Of a stretch of DNA of 64,000 nt, positions 18,161 to 28,498 are shown in pieces. The notes under the pieces were generated by a model. The model had not been told where the DNA came from. It ran no database searches and saw only the letters and a list, made by a program, of their open reading frames with translations. Numbering within the stretch: position 1 is the first letter of the stretch; each line of letters starts with the position of its first letter. Both the position numbers and the translations under genes were made by a program. The stretch comes from Paracidovorax anthurii (GTDB lineage Bacteria > Pseudomonadota > Gammaproteobacteria > Burkholderiales > Burkholderiaceae_C). The DNA is taken from contig NZ_QLTA01000003.1 of the NCBI RefSeq assembly GCF_003269065.1, positions 170,474 to 234,473 on the forward strand, written 5' to 3'.

Positions 18161-20419
18161 ATGTCCGTCGTGAACCCGTTTGCAAAACTCTTCAACCGCA
18201 AGCCCGCGGGGGACGCCGCTGCCGCGCTTCCGGAGGGCGACGCCGGTCAGGACTCTCTCTCCGCCGCGTCGTACCAGTCGGACGGCATGCACAGCGTGCA
18301 GGGCGATCCGTCGGTGGTCTCCCAGTTTCCTGAAGGCGAGCTGGCCGATGAGGACCTGGTTGCCCTGCCCCTGCTGGGACGTGCGACGCCTGCGCAGCAC
18401 CAGCGCAGGCTGCTGTTGCTGCTGGCTATCGGCGTGGTGGTGCTGGCGCTGATCGCCGGCTGGGTGTTGCAGCAGGCCGACCGGTCCGCCCAGCAACTGG
18501 CCTCCACCGGTCAGGCGCTGATGCAGTCGCAGCGCCTGGCCAAATCGGTGTCCCAGGCCCTGGTGGGCAGTCCGCAGGCGTTCCCCGACGTGGTGGACAG
18601 CTCGGGCGTGCTGGCCCGCAACGTCCGGGCCATGGGCAGTGGTGACAATGAACTGCGCGTCCAGGCGCTCGGCGAGCCTTTCAAGCCCGAGCTGGATGCC
18701 ATCATGCCGCTCATGGAGCGCGCCGAGCGCAATGCCGGTGTCGTGATGGGGCAGCAGAAGATCCTGACGCAGGTCGGCGACGCCCTGCGCACCATCAACC
18801 GCCAGTCGTCCGATCTGCTGGAAATCGCCGAGACGATCTCCTCGCTCAAGCTGCAGCAGAACGCACCGTCGTCCGAAATCTCCGCCGCCGGCCAACTCGT
18901 GATGCTGACGCAGCGTATCGGCAAGTCGGCCAACGAATTCCAGACGACCGAAGGCGTGAGCCCCGAGGCCGTGTTCCTGCTGGGCAAGGACTTGAACTCG
19001 TTCCGCGAAATCGCCCAGGGCATGCTCGACGGCAGCGCCGATCTGCGCTTGGCCCCCACGCGCGATGCGCAGACCCGCGAGCAGCTCGAGAACCTCATCA
19101 AGGTCTACGACCAGACCCGCACGCAGGCCGGCGCCATCCTGGGCAACCTGCAAGGTCTCGTGTCCGCCCGCGAGGCGCAGTCTGCGATCATCGCCGACAG
19201 CGAACCGCTGCGCCGCCAGCTCGAAGCGCTGCAGACCAAGCTGTCGGAGCAGACCGGCCTGGGTGCCGGCCAGCTGGCCGCGCTCGTGGCTGCGGGTCTG
19301 TTCGTGCTGCTGTGCGGTGTCGGCATCTCCCGCGTGCAGCTGATGGACAGCCGGGCCCGGCAGGCGTCTGCCGAAATGCAGCAGCGCGATGCCCGCCGCC
19401 AGGAGCAGGAGGCCAAGCGCGTCAACGACGCCAACCAGGCCGCCATTCTGCGTCTCATGAACGAACTGCAGTCGGTCGCCGAAGGTGATCTGACGCAGGA
19501 AGCCACCGTGACCGAAGACATCACGGGTGCCATCGCCGACTCGGTGAACTACACGGTGGAAGAGCTGCGCCAGCTCGTGGGCAGTGTGCAGAACACGGCG
19601 ACCCGCGTGGCCCAGACGACGGCGCAGGTGGACAGCACGTCCACCGAGCTGCTGGCCGCCTCCACCGAGCAGCTGCGTGAAATTCGCGAAACGGGCCGTT
19701 CGGTGCTCGACATGGCGACGCGAATCAACGAGGTGTCCGCCCAGGCGCAGGAATCCGCTTCGGTGGCCCGCCAGTCGTTGCAGGCCGCCGACTCGGGCCT
19801 GCAGGCCGTGCAGAACGCCATCGGGGGCATGAACTCCATCCGCGACCAGATCCAGGACACCTCCAAGCGGATCAAGCGCCTGGGCGAGTCGTCGCAGGAG
19901 ATCGGTGAAATCACGGAACTGATTTCCGACATTACCGAACAGACGAACGTGCTGGCCCTGAACGCCGCGATCCAGGCCGCATCGGCCGGCGAGGCGGGGC
20001 GCGGGTTCTCGGTGGTGGCGGAAGAAGTGCAGCGCCTCGCCGAACGCTCAGCGGACGCCACGCGCCAGATCTCGGCGCTCGTGAAGGCCATTCAGACCGA
20101 CACCCAGGATGCCGTGGCCGCCATGGAGCGCTCCACGCAGGGCGTGGTCGAGGGGGCCCGCCTCTCCGACTCCGCAGGTACGGCACTGACCGAGATCGAT
20201 CGCGTGTCCCGGCGTCTCGCCGAGCTGATCGAGCAGATCTCGTCCTCGGCATCGCGCGAAGCCGAACTGGCCAACGAAGTGGCCGACAACATCCAGCACA
20301 TCTTCGCGGTGACCGAGCAGACCGGTGAAGGCACGCGTACCACGGCCCAGCAGGTGCGTGAGCTGTCGCACATGGCCGAAGAACTCCGCCAATCGGTTGC
20401 GCGTTTCAAGATCGCCTGA
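18161..20419 (+). CDS. pilJ: Methyl-accepting chemotaxis protein PilJ
   Basis: This 752-residue receptor has a cytoplasmic lead of about 80 residues, a first membrane helix near residues 82-105, a periplasmic helical PilJ-type sensor region (two tandem segments, QNAPSSEISAAGQLVMLTQRIGKS), a second helix near 370-392, and a long cytoplasmic coiled coil. The signalling tip EQTNVLALNAAIQAASAGEA lies near residues 590-610, followed by GRGFSVVAEEVQRLAERS. PilJ senses surface contact or type IV pilus signals and drives the Chp kinase. The roughly 80-residue N-terminal extension is typical of betaproteobacterial PilJ. Confidence 0.94.
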   Translation: MSVVNPFAKLFNRKPAGDAAAALPEGDAGQDSLSAASYQSDGMHSVQGDPSVVSQFPEGELADEDLVALPLLGRATPAQHQRRLLLLLAIGVVVLALIAGWVLQQADRSAQQLASTGQALMQSQRLAKSVSQALVGSPQAFPDVVDSSGVLARNVRAMGSGDNELRVQALGEPFKPELDAIMPLMERAERNAGVVMGQQKILTQVGDALRTINRQSSDLLEIAETISSLKLQQNAPSSEISAAGQLVMLTQRIGKSANEFQTTEGVSPEAVFLLGKDLNSFREIAQGMLDGSADLRLAPTRDAQTREQLENLIKVYDQTRTQAGAILGNLQGLVSAREAQSAIIADSEPLRRQLEALQTKLSEQTGLGAGQLAALVAAGLFVLLCGVGISRVQLMDSRARQASAEMQQRDARRQEQEAKRVNDANQAAILRLMNELQSVAEGDLTQEATVTEDITGAIADSVNYTVEELRQLVGSVQNTATRVAQTTAQVDSTSTELLAASTEQLREIRETGRSVLDMATRINEVSAQAQESASVARQSLQAADSGLQAVQNAIGGMNSIRDQIQDTSKRIKRLGESSQEIGEITELISDITEQTNVLALNAAIQAASAGEAGRGFSVVAEEVQRLAERSADATRQISALVKAIQTDTQDAVAAMERSTQGVVEGARLSDSAGTALTEIDRVSRRLAELIEQISSSASREAELANEVADNIQHIFAVTEQTGEGTRTTAQQVRELSHMAEELRQSVARFKIA

Positions 20420-20468
20420 CACGCTCGCTTGCATCAACGAAACGGCTCGCGGAGCCGGGGACGAATTC

Positions 20469-23400
20469 ATGTCACCTATTGACGCCGCAAACGCACCGGC
20501 AGCCGACTGGAGCCAGGGGGAGCAAGACCTGGGCCCCCTGGCCTGGGTGCTCGATGAGTTGCGCAAGTCGCTCGATGGCGCCGTCAAGGCCATGCGCCGT
20601 TTCGTGCGCGATGCCGAAGTCGCACGCGAATCCGACCTCGCATCGCTGGATGCCGGGGCGTTGCGCATTGCCCGGCAGCAGTTGCACCAGGCCAGCGGTG
20701 CCCTCGAAATGGTGGGGATGGGCCCGCCTGCGCTGGTGCTGCGGTCCATGGAGGCGGCGGTCCAGAAGTTCGTCCAGCGGCCGGAGCTGTGCAGCGACGA
20801 TGCCGCCGCGGTGATCGAGCGTGCCAGCTTCGCGCTGGTGGAGTATCTGGAAAGCGTTCTGGCGGGCAAGTCCGTATCGCCGGTGGCCCTGTTCCCGCAG
20901 TACCGCGATGCGCAGGCGCTCACGGGAGCCGAGCGCGTGCATCCCGCAGACCTGTGGCCCGTGGAGCGGCGTTTCCGGGAGCCGGACATCGTCGTCGATG
21001 TCGAGCCGCTGGCCTATGGCGCCGAGGCGCGCAGCCGGCTGGACGCGGCCGTGCTGCGGATCGTGAAGACGGGCGATGCCGCCGCCGCGCGCGACATGCA
21101 GGACATCTGCCTGGGCTTCGCGGCTGCGCAGACCGACCGGCAGGCCCGTGCATTCTGGAAGATCTGTTCCGGCTTTTTCGAAGCGTTGGCGCAGCAGCGC
21201 CTCGTGCCCGACGTGTACGTTAAGCGGGTCGCCTCGCGTGTGCTGATGCAGTATGCGACGCTGGCCAAGGGCGATCCCACGATCGTCGATCGGCTCGTGC
21301 AGGATCTGCTCTTCTTCTGCTCGCAGGTCCGTGCGCCTTCAGGGGCGGACGCCGGAGAGCGTTCGGCGCTGCAAGCCGTTCGGCAGGCCTTCGGCCTGGA
21401 GCGCTTCAAGCCGATCGACTACGCCACCCCGCGTTTCGGCCTCTACGATCCGGCTTTGCTCGCGCAGGCCCGCAAGCGCATTGCCGCCGCCACGGAAACC
21501 TGGTCGGCGCTGGCCGGCGGGGACCGCAACAAGCTCAAGCCCGCGGCAGACCAGTTCAGCCTGGTCTGCGATTCCCTGACCAAGCTGCATCCCGGCAGCG
21601 AAGCCCTGGCGCAGGCGTTGACCCGGGCCGTGGACGCCACCACCCGCGCCGGCGAGCCGCCATCGCCCGCGCTGGCGATGGAGGTCGCCACCGCCGTCCT
21701 GTACCTGCAGGCATCCTTCGAGGAGCTGGAGTCCGCCCAGGATCACATGGCAGAGCGCGCCGCCCGGCTTGCCGCGCGGCTCGACCGCGTGGCGGCTGGC
21801 GGGGATTCGGCCCCGCTGGAGCCCTGGATGGAGGAGCTCTACCGCCGGGTGAGCGACCACCAGACCATGGGCAGCGTGGTGGACGAGTTGAGGTCCACGC
21901 TCGGCGAAGCCGAGAAGGCGATGGACCAGTATTTCCGCAACCCCGGCGATCTCTCGGCGCTGTCGAGCGTTCCGAGCCGGCTGGCGCAGATGCGCGGCGT
22001 GCTGTCGGTGCTGGGGCTGGACCAGGCGTCGCTGGCAGTCGTCCGCATGCGCGATACCGTCGAGCGGCTGCTGCTCAACGAAGTGCCGGAAGCTGAACGC
22101 CAGGCGGTGTTCGAGAAGCTCGGCGGCAATCTCGGGGCGCTGGGCTTCCTGATCGACATGCTCAGCTACCAGCGCACGATGGCGCGCAAGCTGTTCGTGT
22201 ACGACGAGGCGCTGGGCGAGTTGCGCATCCTGATGGGCCGCACCCGCACCCGGGCCAGCGATCTGCCCGAAGAGCAGGAGAACCATATCGAGGCGCGCGG
22301 CGCGCAGCCCGTGCCGGCAGCGGAGCCGCAGCCGGTGGCCGTGCCCGCACCTTTGAGCATCGCCCCCGCACCGGCGCCAGCCGCCGTTCCGGTGCCGTCG
22401 CCTGCGGCCCTGCCGCCGAAGGCCCCGCCTGTCGCCGTGGCCGAGGAGGATGGCGAGGACGAAGGCGAACTGCTCGATATTTTCCTGGAAGAGGCCCGCG
22501 AGGTCGTCGGCAATGGCTTGGCGGCCGTCGAGGCGCTGGATACCAATCCCGGTGACCTCAGCGAACAAACCACGCTGCGGCGGGCGTTCCATACGCTCAA
22601 GGGCAGTTCGCGGATGGTGGGGCTCGATGCCTTCGGAGAAGCCGCCTGGGCGCTGGAGCAGGTGCTCAATGCCTGGCTGGCCGAGCAAAAGCCCATGCAG
22701 CCGCCGATGGTGCGGCTTTCCGGCGAGGCGCTGCGCGCATTCGGCCAGTGGGCGGACGACATCGCGGCAGGCCGGGCCGAGGGCTGGAGCCCCCATCCTT
22801 TCGCGGAATCCGCGCAAGCGATGCGCGAGCGGGGCGAGTATGTGCCCCTGGCAGGACTGGCTTCGGTGGACGATGCGTCGAACCTGCCCACCCCGTTGCC
22901 GCAGGACGCGCCGGCCGCGGAGGTGTTGCCCGAATCCGCACCGGCGGCTACCGCGGAAGAACCGTCGGGCAGTGCCGTCGCCGACCTCTCGGAGACCCCC
23001 GAGGTTGCCCTGCCGCTGGGTTTGGAGTCCACGCCTGCGTCTGCGTCTATGTCTGCGTTGGCGGGCGTGGAAAGCACCGAGGCCGCCGCCGTCGCGGACG
23101 AGCCTTTCGCGCTGGACCTGGATCTCGGATCCGATGCCGAGCCTGTGCGCGAGGCCGGACCGGATTTTGCCGACACGCAGCCTCCGGAATTCGATGCGTT
23201 GCTGGATCTCTCCGACGTCGCGCCCGCCGAGGTGCCGGCCGTGGAGATGGTCGAAGACATCGATTTTTCCGCGTTCTCCGCGAGCCCGTCCGATACCGGT
23301 GCCAGTCAGCCTGCGGATGCGCTGCAGGCCCAGGCGCCGACAGAGCCGGTATCGTTCCCGGATCTGGTGCTCGATGTGCCCCTGGACGCCGAGGCCGCTG

Positions 23401-26400
23401 CGCCGTCAGCGGCACTGCCCGTTCCCCTGGAGAGCGCGGCGCTGGGCGGTGATGCTCTGGCACCCCTGCCGGAATTGTCCGATGCCGAATGGGCGGATCT
23501 GGCGTTGCCGGTGCAGGAAGCGGGTGAGGGGCCGGAGGTCGCCGTGCCGCTGGAGCCGACGGCCGTGCCTGCGGCCGAAGACGTGGCCGCCATGTCCGAG
23601 CGGTCCCCTCTGGACGCGGAGGCCGATGCGGCCGCTGCGCACGGTTCTTCGCTGGGAGCCGACACGCCTGAGGCGCTCGATGCCAGCGTGGGTGCATTGT
23701 CCGGTGTGGAGGAAGACACCGTGCCGCCGGGCGCCGAGGTCGCAGCCCTGATCGAGGTACCCGAGGAGCAGGCCCCCGCCGTGCCCGCGGCGGAAGAGGC
23801 GCATGATGAGGCCGTCAAGGTCATCGAGACGCTGCGCATCGGTATCCCGCTCTACAACGTCTACCTGAACGAGGCCGACGAGTGGTCGCGCCGGCTGGTC
23901 ACCTGCCTGCAGGAATGGGCGCTGGAGCTTCCCGACCCCCTTCCCGACACGGCCGTGGCCCTGGCGCATTCGCTGGCCGGCAGCTCCGCCACGGTGGGGT
24001 TCCACGCGCTGTCCGAGATGGCCCGCGCGCTTGAGCACGCGCTGCAGCACGTGCAACTGCAGGCGCATGGCACGCCAGAGCAGGCCCGGGTATTCATGGC
24101 GGCGGCGGAAGACATCCGGCGCCTGCTGCACCAGTTCGCCGCGGGCTTCCTGAAGGAGCCGAACCCGCAGGTGTTGATGGAGCTGCGGCAGATTCTTGAA
24201 GCCGAGGTGATCCCCTCGGGTCTGGATGGGCTGGGCGATCTGGCCGAAGAGGCCATCACCGATGTGGACGACCGCGGGTCTGCCAGCTTCGCCGTGGAGG
24301 GAGCGGACCTGCACGATGCCGTGCCGGAGGCCGTCTCCGAGGCGGATTCCTCGCCGGTCCTGCCCGTGCCGGCCGCAGAAGAGGTGGCCGCGCCGCGGGG
24401 GCACGTGGTGCCCGCGCTGTCGGTGCCGGTTCCCGTGTTCGAGGAGCCGGTGGACAACGTCGTCGTCCATGCGGCGCCGACGGGCACGGATATCGATGAC
24501 GACATCGATGCCCTCGATGTCATCGATCCGGATCTGTTCCCGATCTTCGAGGAAGAGGCCATCGAGCTGCTGCCGGTTCTGGGCGCTGCGCTGCGCCAGT
24601 GGGCCGCGCGGCCCGAAAACCTCGGGGCCCGCAACGAGGCCTTGCGCGCCCTGCATACGCTCAAGGGCAGTTCGCGCCTTGCGGGTGCGATGCGCCTGGG
24701 CGAAATGGCGCACCGTCTGGAATCGGCGGTGGAGCAGGTGGATACGGAGGCCCCGCAGGCGGACCTGATCGAGCTCCTGCTCGCGGGTTTCGACGGGCTG
24801 CAGGCCAGCTTCGATGCCTTGCGCAACATCGGCTCCCAGGGGCTGGCCGAGCCGGTGGCTGTGTCCACGCTGTCCGATGCCGCGCCGCTGCCAGTCGCCG
24901 CCGCCGCTGGAGTGGCGGCCGGCGAGGGCAATGCGGCGGTTCCGCCGCGCCCCGTGGCGCGCCTGCCCGCGGCGTCGCAGATGACGGCCGTGCGGCCGGT
25001 CGCGAGCCAGTCGGTGCGCGTGCGCGCGCAATTGCTCGACCGCCTCGTCAACCAGGCGGGCGAGGTGATGATCGCCCGCTCGCGCCTGGATGCGCGCATG
25101 GTCCAGATGAAGGGGTCGCTGGCCGATCTCACGGGCAACCTGGAACGCCTGCGCCAGCAGCTTCGCGACATCGAGGTGCAGGCCGAGACGCAGATGCAGT
25201 CGCGGCTCGCGCTGTCGAAGGATTCGGCGGTCGGCTTCGACCCGCTGGAGTTCGACCGTTTCACCCGCGTGCAGGAGCTCACCCGCATGATGGCCGAGTC
25301 GGTGAACGACGTGGCCACCGTGCAGCGCAACCTGCAGCGCACGATGGAAGGCGCTGAGGACGACCTGATCGCCCAGGGGCGGCAGGCGCGCGAATTGCAG
25401 CGCGATCTGCTGCGCACCCGCATGGTGGAGTTCGAAGGCATCTCCGAGCGTCTCTATGCGGTGGTGCGCCAGGCATCCAAGGAGACGGGCAAGCAGATCA
25501 AGCTCGATCTCTCGGGCGGCTCGATCGAGATGGACCGGGGCGTGCTCGACCGCATGACTCCGGCCTTCGAGCACTTGCTGCGCAACTGCGTGGCCCACGG
25601 CATCGAGGCGCCCGAGGTCCGCACGGCGGCTGGCAAGCCGGCGACGGGCATGATCACCGTGGCGCTCAAGCACGACGGCAACGACGTGTCCGTCGAGTTC
25701 CGCGACGATGGCGCGGGGCTGGACCTGGACCGCATCCGGGCCAAGGCCGTGGCCCAGGGATTGGTCGCGGAAGGCGCCACCGTCGGTCCCGCCGAGGCCG
25801 CGAACCTGATTTTCATGCCCGGCTTCTCCACGGCGACCGAGGTCACGGGGCTGTCTGGGCGCGGCATCGGCATGGACGTGGTGCGGTCGGAGGTGAACGC
25901 CCTGGGCGGTCGCATCGAGACCACGACCACCACGGGCCAGGGGACGTCGTTCCGCATGGTGCTGCCGCTCACGACCGCGGTGACGCAGGTGGTGATGCTG
26001 CGCGCGGGCCAGCTCACGCTGGGCGTGCCGGCCAACCTCGTCGAGATCGTCCGCCGCACGGGCTCCGGCGAAATGGACGAAGCCTACCGGCTGGGCGCGT
26101 TCGAGGACGGCGTGGAGACGCTGCCCTTCTTCTGGGCGGGCATGCTGCTGCAGTCGTCCACCCGCAGCCAGGAGACCGCGGGGCGCACCCGGCCGGTGGT
26201 GATCCTGCGCAGCGCCTCGCAGCGCATCGCGATGCACGTGGACGAAGTGCTGGGCAACCAGGAAGTGGTGGTGAAGAACCTGGGGCCGCAGCTTTCGCGC
26301 CTGCCGGGTCTGGCCGGCATGTCGGTGCTGGCCTCCGGGGCCGTGGTGCTCATCTACAACCCGGTGGCGCTGGCGACCGTGTACGGCGATCAGGTGCGCG

Positions 26401-26915
26401 CGCAGGTGGCTGCACTGTCCGCCGCAGTCACCGAAGCCGATGGCGCTTCGCCCGCGCCGGCTGCGGATGCGGCGGCGGGCGGTGATGCCGCTGTGCCCTT
26501 CGGGCAGACCAACCAGGTTCCGCTGGTGCTGGTGGTGGACGATTCCATTACCGTGCGCCGGGTGACGCAGCGTTTGCTCAAGCGCGAGGGCTACCGCGTG
26601 ACGCTCGCGGCCGACGGCCTGCAGGCGCTCGAACGCCTGCAGGACGAGCGGCCCGCCGTGGTGCTGTCGGACATCGAGATGCCGCGCATGGATGGCTTCG
26701 ATCTGGCGCGCAACATCCGCGCCGATGCACAGCTGCGCGACCTGCCGATCATCATGATCACTTCGCGCATCGCGCAGAAGCACCGCGAGCACGCGGCCGA
26801 ACTCGGCGTCAACCACTATCTGGGCAAGCCGTATTCCGACGAGGAGTTGCTGAGCCTGGTGCAGCACTACGCCCGTGCGGCGGCTTCGCAGGCGGAAACC
26901 GCGGCAGCGGGTTGA
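20469..26915 (+). CDS. chpA: Hybrid chemosensory histidine kinase ChpA/PilL
   Basis: This 2148-residue CheA-type kinase of the Pil-Chp system phosphorylates PilG and PilH. Domain order: two degenerate Hpt-like bundles near residues 20-130 and 460-580 without a phospho-histidine; three full Hpt domains with HTLKGSSRMVG (about 707), HSLAGSSATVG (about 1166) and HTLKGSSRLAG (about 1395); and long acidic Ala/Pro/Glu-rich linkers. The kinase core has a dimer helix (LLDRLVNQAGEVMIARSRL, about 1522), an N-box HLLRNCVAHGIE (about 1702) and a G-box GLSGRGIGMDVVRSE (about 1793). A CheW-like regulatory domain follows, and a C-terminal receiver has its acceptor in LSDIEMPRMDG (about 2066). The start at 20469 begins the conserved N-terminus. 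No pilK or chpB follows. Confidence 0.93.
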   Translation: MSPIDAANAPAADWSQGEQDLGPLAWVLDELRKSLDGAVKAMRRFVRDAEVARESDLASLDAGALRIARQQLHQASGALEMVGMGPPALVLRSMEAAVQKFVQRPELCSDDAAAVIERASFALVEYLESVLAGKSVSPVALFPQYRDAQALTGAERVHPADLWPVERRFREPDIVVDVEPLAYGAEARSRLDAAVLRIVKTGDAAAARDMQDICLGFAAAQTDRQARAFWKICSGFFEALAQQRLVPDVYVKRVASRVLMQYATLAKGDPTIVDRLVQDLLFFCSQVRAPSGADAGERSALQAVRQAFGLERFKPIDYATPRFGLYDPALLAQARKRIAAATETWSALAGGDRNKLKPAADQFSLVCDSLTKLHPGSEALAQALTRAVDATTRAGEPPSPALAMEVATAVLYLQASFEELESAQDHMAERAARLAARLDRVAAGGDSAPLEPWMEELYRRVSDHQTMGSVVDELRSTLGEAEKAMDQYFRNPGDLSALSSVPSRLAQMRGVLSVLGLDQASLAVVRMRDTVERLLLNEVPEAERQAVFEKLGGNLGALGFLIDMLSYQRTMARKLFVYDEALGELRILMGRTRTRASDLPEEQENHIEARGAQPVPAAEPQPVAVPAPLSIAPAPAPAAVPVPSPAALPPKAPPVAVAEEDGEDEGELLDIFLEEAREVVGNGLAAVEALDTNPGDLSEQTTLRRAFHTLKGSSRMVGLDAFGEAAWALEQVLNAWLAEQKPMQPPMVRLSGEALRAFGQWADDIAAGRAEGWSPHPFAESAQAMRERGEYVPLAGLASVDDASNLPTPLPQDAPAAEVLPESAPAATAEEPSGSAVADLSETPEVALPLGLESTPASASMSALAGVESTEAAAVADEPFALDLDLGSDAEPVREAGPDFADTQPPEFDALLDLSDVAPAEVPAVEMVEDIDFSAFSASPSDTGASQPADALQAQAPTEPVSFPDLVLDVPLDAEAAAPSAALPVPLESAALGGDALAPLPELSDAEWADLALPVQEAGEGPEVAVPLEPTAVPAAEDVAAMSERSPLDAEADAAAAHGSSLGADTPEALDASVGALSGVEEDTVPPGAEVAALIEVPEEQAPAVPAAEEAHDEAVKVIETLRIGIPLYNVYLNEADEWSRRLVTCLQEWALELPDPLPDTAVALAHSLAGSSATVGFHALSEMARALEHALQHVQLQAHGTPEQARVFMAAAEDIRRLLHQFAAGFLKEPNPQVLMELRQILEAEVIPSGLDGLGDLAEEAITDVDDRGSASFAVEGADLHDAVPEAVSEADSSPVLPVPAAEEVAAPRGHVVPALSVPVPVFEEPVDNVVVHAAPTGTDIDDDIDALDVIDPDLFPIFEEEAIELLPVLGAALRQWAARPENLGARNEALRALHTLKGSSRLAGAMRLGEMAHRLESAVEQVDTEAPQADLIELLLAGFDGLQASFDALRNIGSQGLAEPVAVSTLSDAAPLPVAAAAGVAAGEGNAAVPPRPVARLPAASQMTAVRPVASQSVRVRAQLLDRLVNQAGEVMIARSRLDARMVQMKGSLADLTGNLERLRQQLRDIEVQAETQMQSRLALSKDSAVGFDPLEFDRFTRVQELTRMMAESVNDVATVQRNLQRTMEGAEDDLIAQGRQARELQRDLLRTRMVEFEGISERLYAVVRQASKETGKQIKLDLSGGSIEMDRGVLDRMTPAFEHLLRNCVAHGIEAPEVRTAAGKPATGMITVALKHDGNDVSVEFRDDGAGLDLDRIRAKAVAQGLVAEGATVGPAEAANLIFMPGFSTATEVTGLSGRGIGMDVVRSEVNALGGRIETTTTTGQGTSFRMVLPLTTAVTQVVMLRAGQLTLGVPANLVEIVRRTGSGEMDEAYRLGAFEDGVETLPFFWAGMLLQSSTRSQETAGRTRPVVILRSASQRIAMHVDEVLGNQEVVVKNLGPQLSRLPGLAGMSVLASGAVVLIYNPVALATVYGDQVRAQVAALSAAVTEADGASPAPAADAAAGGDAAVPFGQTNQVPLVLVVDDSITVRRVTQRLLKREGYRVTLAADGLQALERLQDERPAVVLSDIEMPRMDGFDLARNIRADAQLRDLPIIMITSRIAQKHREHAAELGVNHYLGKPYSDEELLSLVQHYARAAASQAETAAAG

Positions 26916-26947
26916 CGGGTTGGCCGCGGGGAGGCCCCAGGCATGGA

Positions 26948-26971
26948 GCAACGGCCCTTCGGGGCCGTTGC
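26948..26971. terminator. Hairpin between chpA and the photolyase gene
   Basis: A 10-bp GC-rich stem, GCAACGGCCC/GGGCCGTTGC, closes a UUCG tetraloop and is followed by a short pyrimidine run (CGCTTTC). The flanking genes converge, so it probably ends the pil-chp transcript. Confidence 0.65.
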
Positions 26972-26995
26972 CGCTTTCATGCCGGCCCTGGCCGG

Positions 26996-28483
26996 TCAGT
27001 CCGGCGTAGCTGCGGACTTCACCACGGCGTACCGGGCCAGCGTGCGTGCGCGCGCCTCGTCATGGTCCACGAGGGGCCACGGGTAGTTTCCGCCCAGGGC
27101 CACGCCTGCGGCCTGCAGCTCCAGGGGGCTGGCTTTCCAGGGCGCGTGCAGCAGGGTGTCGGGCAGCGCGGCGAGCTGTGGGAGGTAGCGCCGGATGAAG
27201 CGCCCCTCGGGGTCGAACTTCCGGCTCTGGCTCACCGGGTTGAAGATGCGGAAGTAGGGCTGCGCGTCGCAGCCGCTCGAACTCGCCCATTGCCAGCCGC
27301 CGTTGTTGGCCGCGAAGTCGAAGTCGTTGAGCCGCTCGGCAAAGTAGCGCTCGCCCCAGCGCCAGTCCACCCCCAGGTCTTTCACGAGGAAACTGGCCAC
27401 CACCATGCGCAGGCGGTTGTGCATGTACCCCGTCCGGTTGATCTGGGCCATGGCGGCATCCACCAGCGGGTAGCCCGTGCGGCCCTCGCACCATGCGGCG
27501 AAGAGCGCCTGGGCCGGGTCCCCGGCTTCCCATGCGATGGCGTCGTAGGCGGGCTTGAAGCTCGCGCCCGAGGCCACCTGCGGATGGTGCGCGAGGATCT
27601 GGAAATAGAAGTCCCGCCAGATCAACTCGCTCAGCCAGGTGGCGGCGCCGGCGCTGCCCTCGCGCATGCGGGCGTGGGCGGTGCGCGCGGCGAGCCGGGG
27701 CGAGAGCGTGCCGAAGCGCAGGTGCACGCTGAGGTAGCTGGGGCCCTTGGCGGCCGGGAAATCGCGCGCATCGGCATAGCGGTCGATGCGCGCGAGGAAG
27801 TCGTCGAAGAGGGTGCGCGCGCCGCCCATCCCGGCGGGCAGCGGCAGGTGGTCGAGCCCGGAGGGCTCGAACCCGAGGTCGGCCAGCGCCGGCACATCGC
27901 TGCGTGCCCAGTCCGGGCGCGGGGCGAGGTGCCGGGCATGGCGCTCGACGGGGTAGGCGCTCAGGTAGAACGCGTCGATCTTGCGCAGCCAGGCGTTCTT
28001 GTAGGGCGTGAAGACCGTGTAGGGCGTGCCGCCCTGGGTGAGGATCTCGGCGCGCTCGAAGACCGTGTGGTCCTTGAAGGTCAGGAGCCGCATGCCGGCG
28101 GCGTCCAGCGCGCGGCGCACGCGCGCATCGCGTTCGAGCGCCAGGGGTTCGTCGTCGTGGTTGGCGAAGACGGCCTCCACCCGGAGGCGCCGGGCCAGGG
28201 CGGGAATGTCGTCGGAGGCCACCGCGTGGCGCACGATCAGGCCGCCGTGGGCGTGGCCCGAGAGCTGGCGCAAAGAGGCATCCAGCTCCACCAGCGAGGC
28301 GCGGATGAACTCCACGCGACGGTCGGCGCGGGGCAGGGGCGCGAGAATGGCCTGGTCGAAGACGAAGACGCAGTGCACCTGGCGGCACTGGCGCAGCGCG
28401 TGGTAGAGCGCCGCGTGGTCGTCGCTGCGCAGGTCGCGGCGGAACCAGACCAGGCCGGCGGAAAAGGAGGGCTCCATGATCAT
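26996..28483 (-). CDS. phrB: Deoxyribodipyrimidine photolyase (class I, cryptochrome/photolyase family)
   Basis: This 495-residue flavoprotein repairs UV-induced cyclobutane dimers with blue light. It shows the N-terminal antenna-domain opening LVWFRRDLRSDDHAAL and the FAD-domain motifs WLSELIWRDFYFQIL, GRTGYPLVDAAMAQINRTGYMHNR, WRWGERYFAERLNDFDFAANNGGWQWASSSG and NPVSQSRKFDPEG. The tryptophans of the electron-transfer chain region are present. I chose MIMEPSF at 28483; MEPSF at 28477 is equally possible. It is divergent from the algH-like gene only 16 bp away, so their promoters must overlap the coding ends. Confidence 0.93.
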   Translation of the reverse strand: MIMEPSFSAGLVWFRRDLRSDDHAALYHALRQCRQVHCVFVFDQAILAPLPRADRRVEFIRASLVELDASLRQLSGHAHGGLIVRHAVASDDIPALARRLRVEAVFANHDDEPLALERDARVRRALDAAGMRLLTFKDHTVFERAEILTQGGTPYTVFTPYKNAWLRKIDAFYLSAYPVERHARHLAPRPDWARSDVPALADLGFEPSGLDHLPLPAGMGGARTLFDDFLARIDRYADARDFPAAKGPSYLSVHLRFGTLSPRLAARTAHARMREGSAGAATWLSELIWRDFYFQILAHHPQVASGASFKPAYDAIAWEAGDPAQALFAAWCEGRTGYPLVDAAMAQINRTGYMHNRLRMVVASFLVKDLGVDWRWGERYFAERLNDFDFAANNGGWQWASSSGCDAQPYFRIFNPVSQSRKFDPEGRFIRRYLPQLAALPDTLLHAPWKASPLELQAAGVALGGNYPWPLVDHDEARARTLARYAVVKSAATPD

Positions 28484-28498
28484 CGCTAAAATTGGTGG

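Noticed and set aside
23406..26951. A 1181-residue open frame on the strand opposite chpA
   Set aside because: A GC-skew shadow: His/Arg/Gly-rich, no recognisable motif, no RBS, fully antisense to a well-supported kinase.
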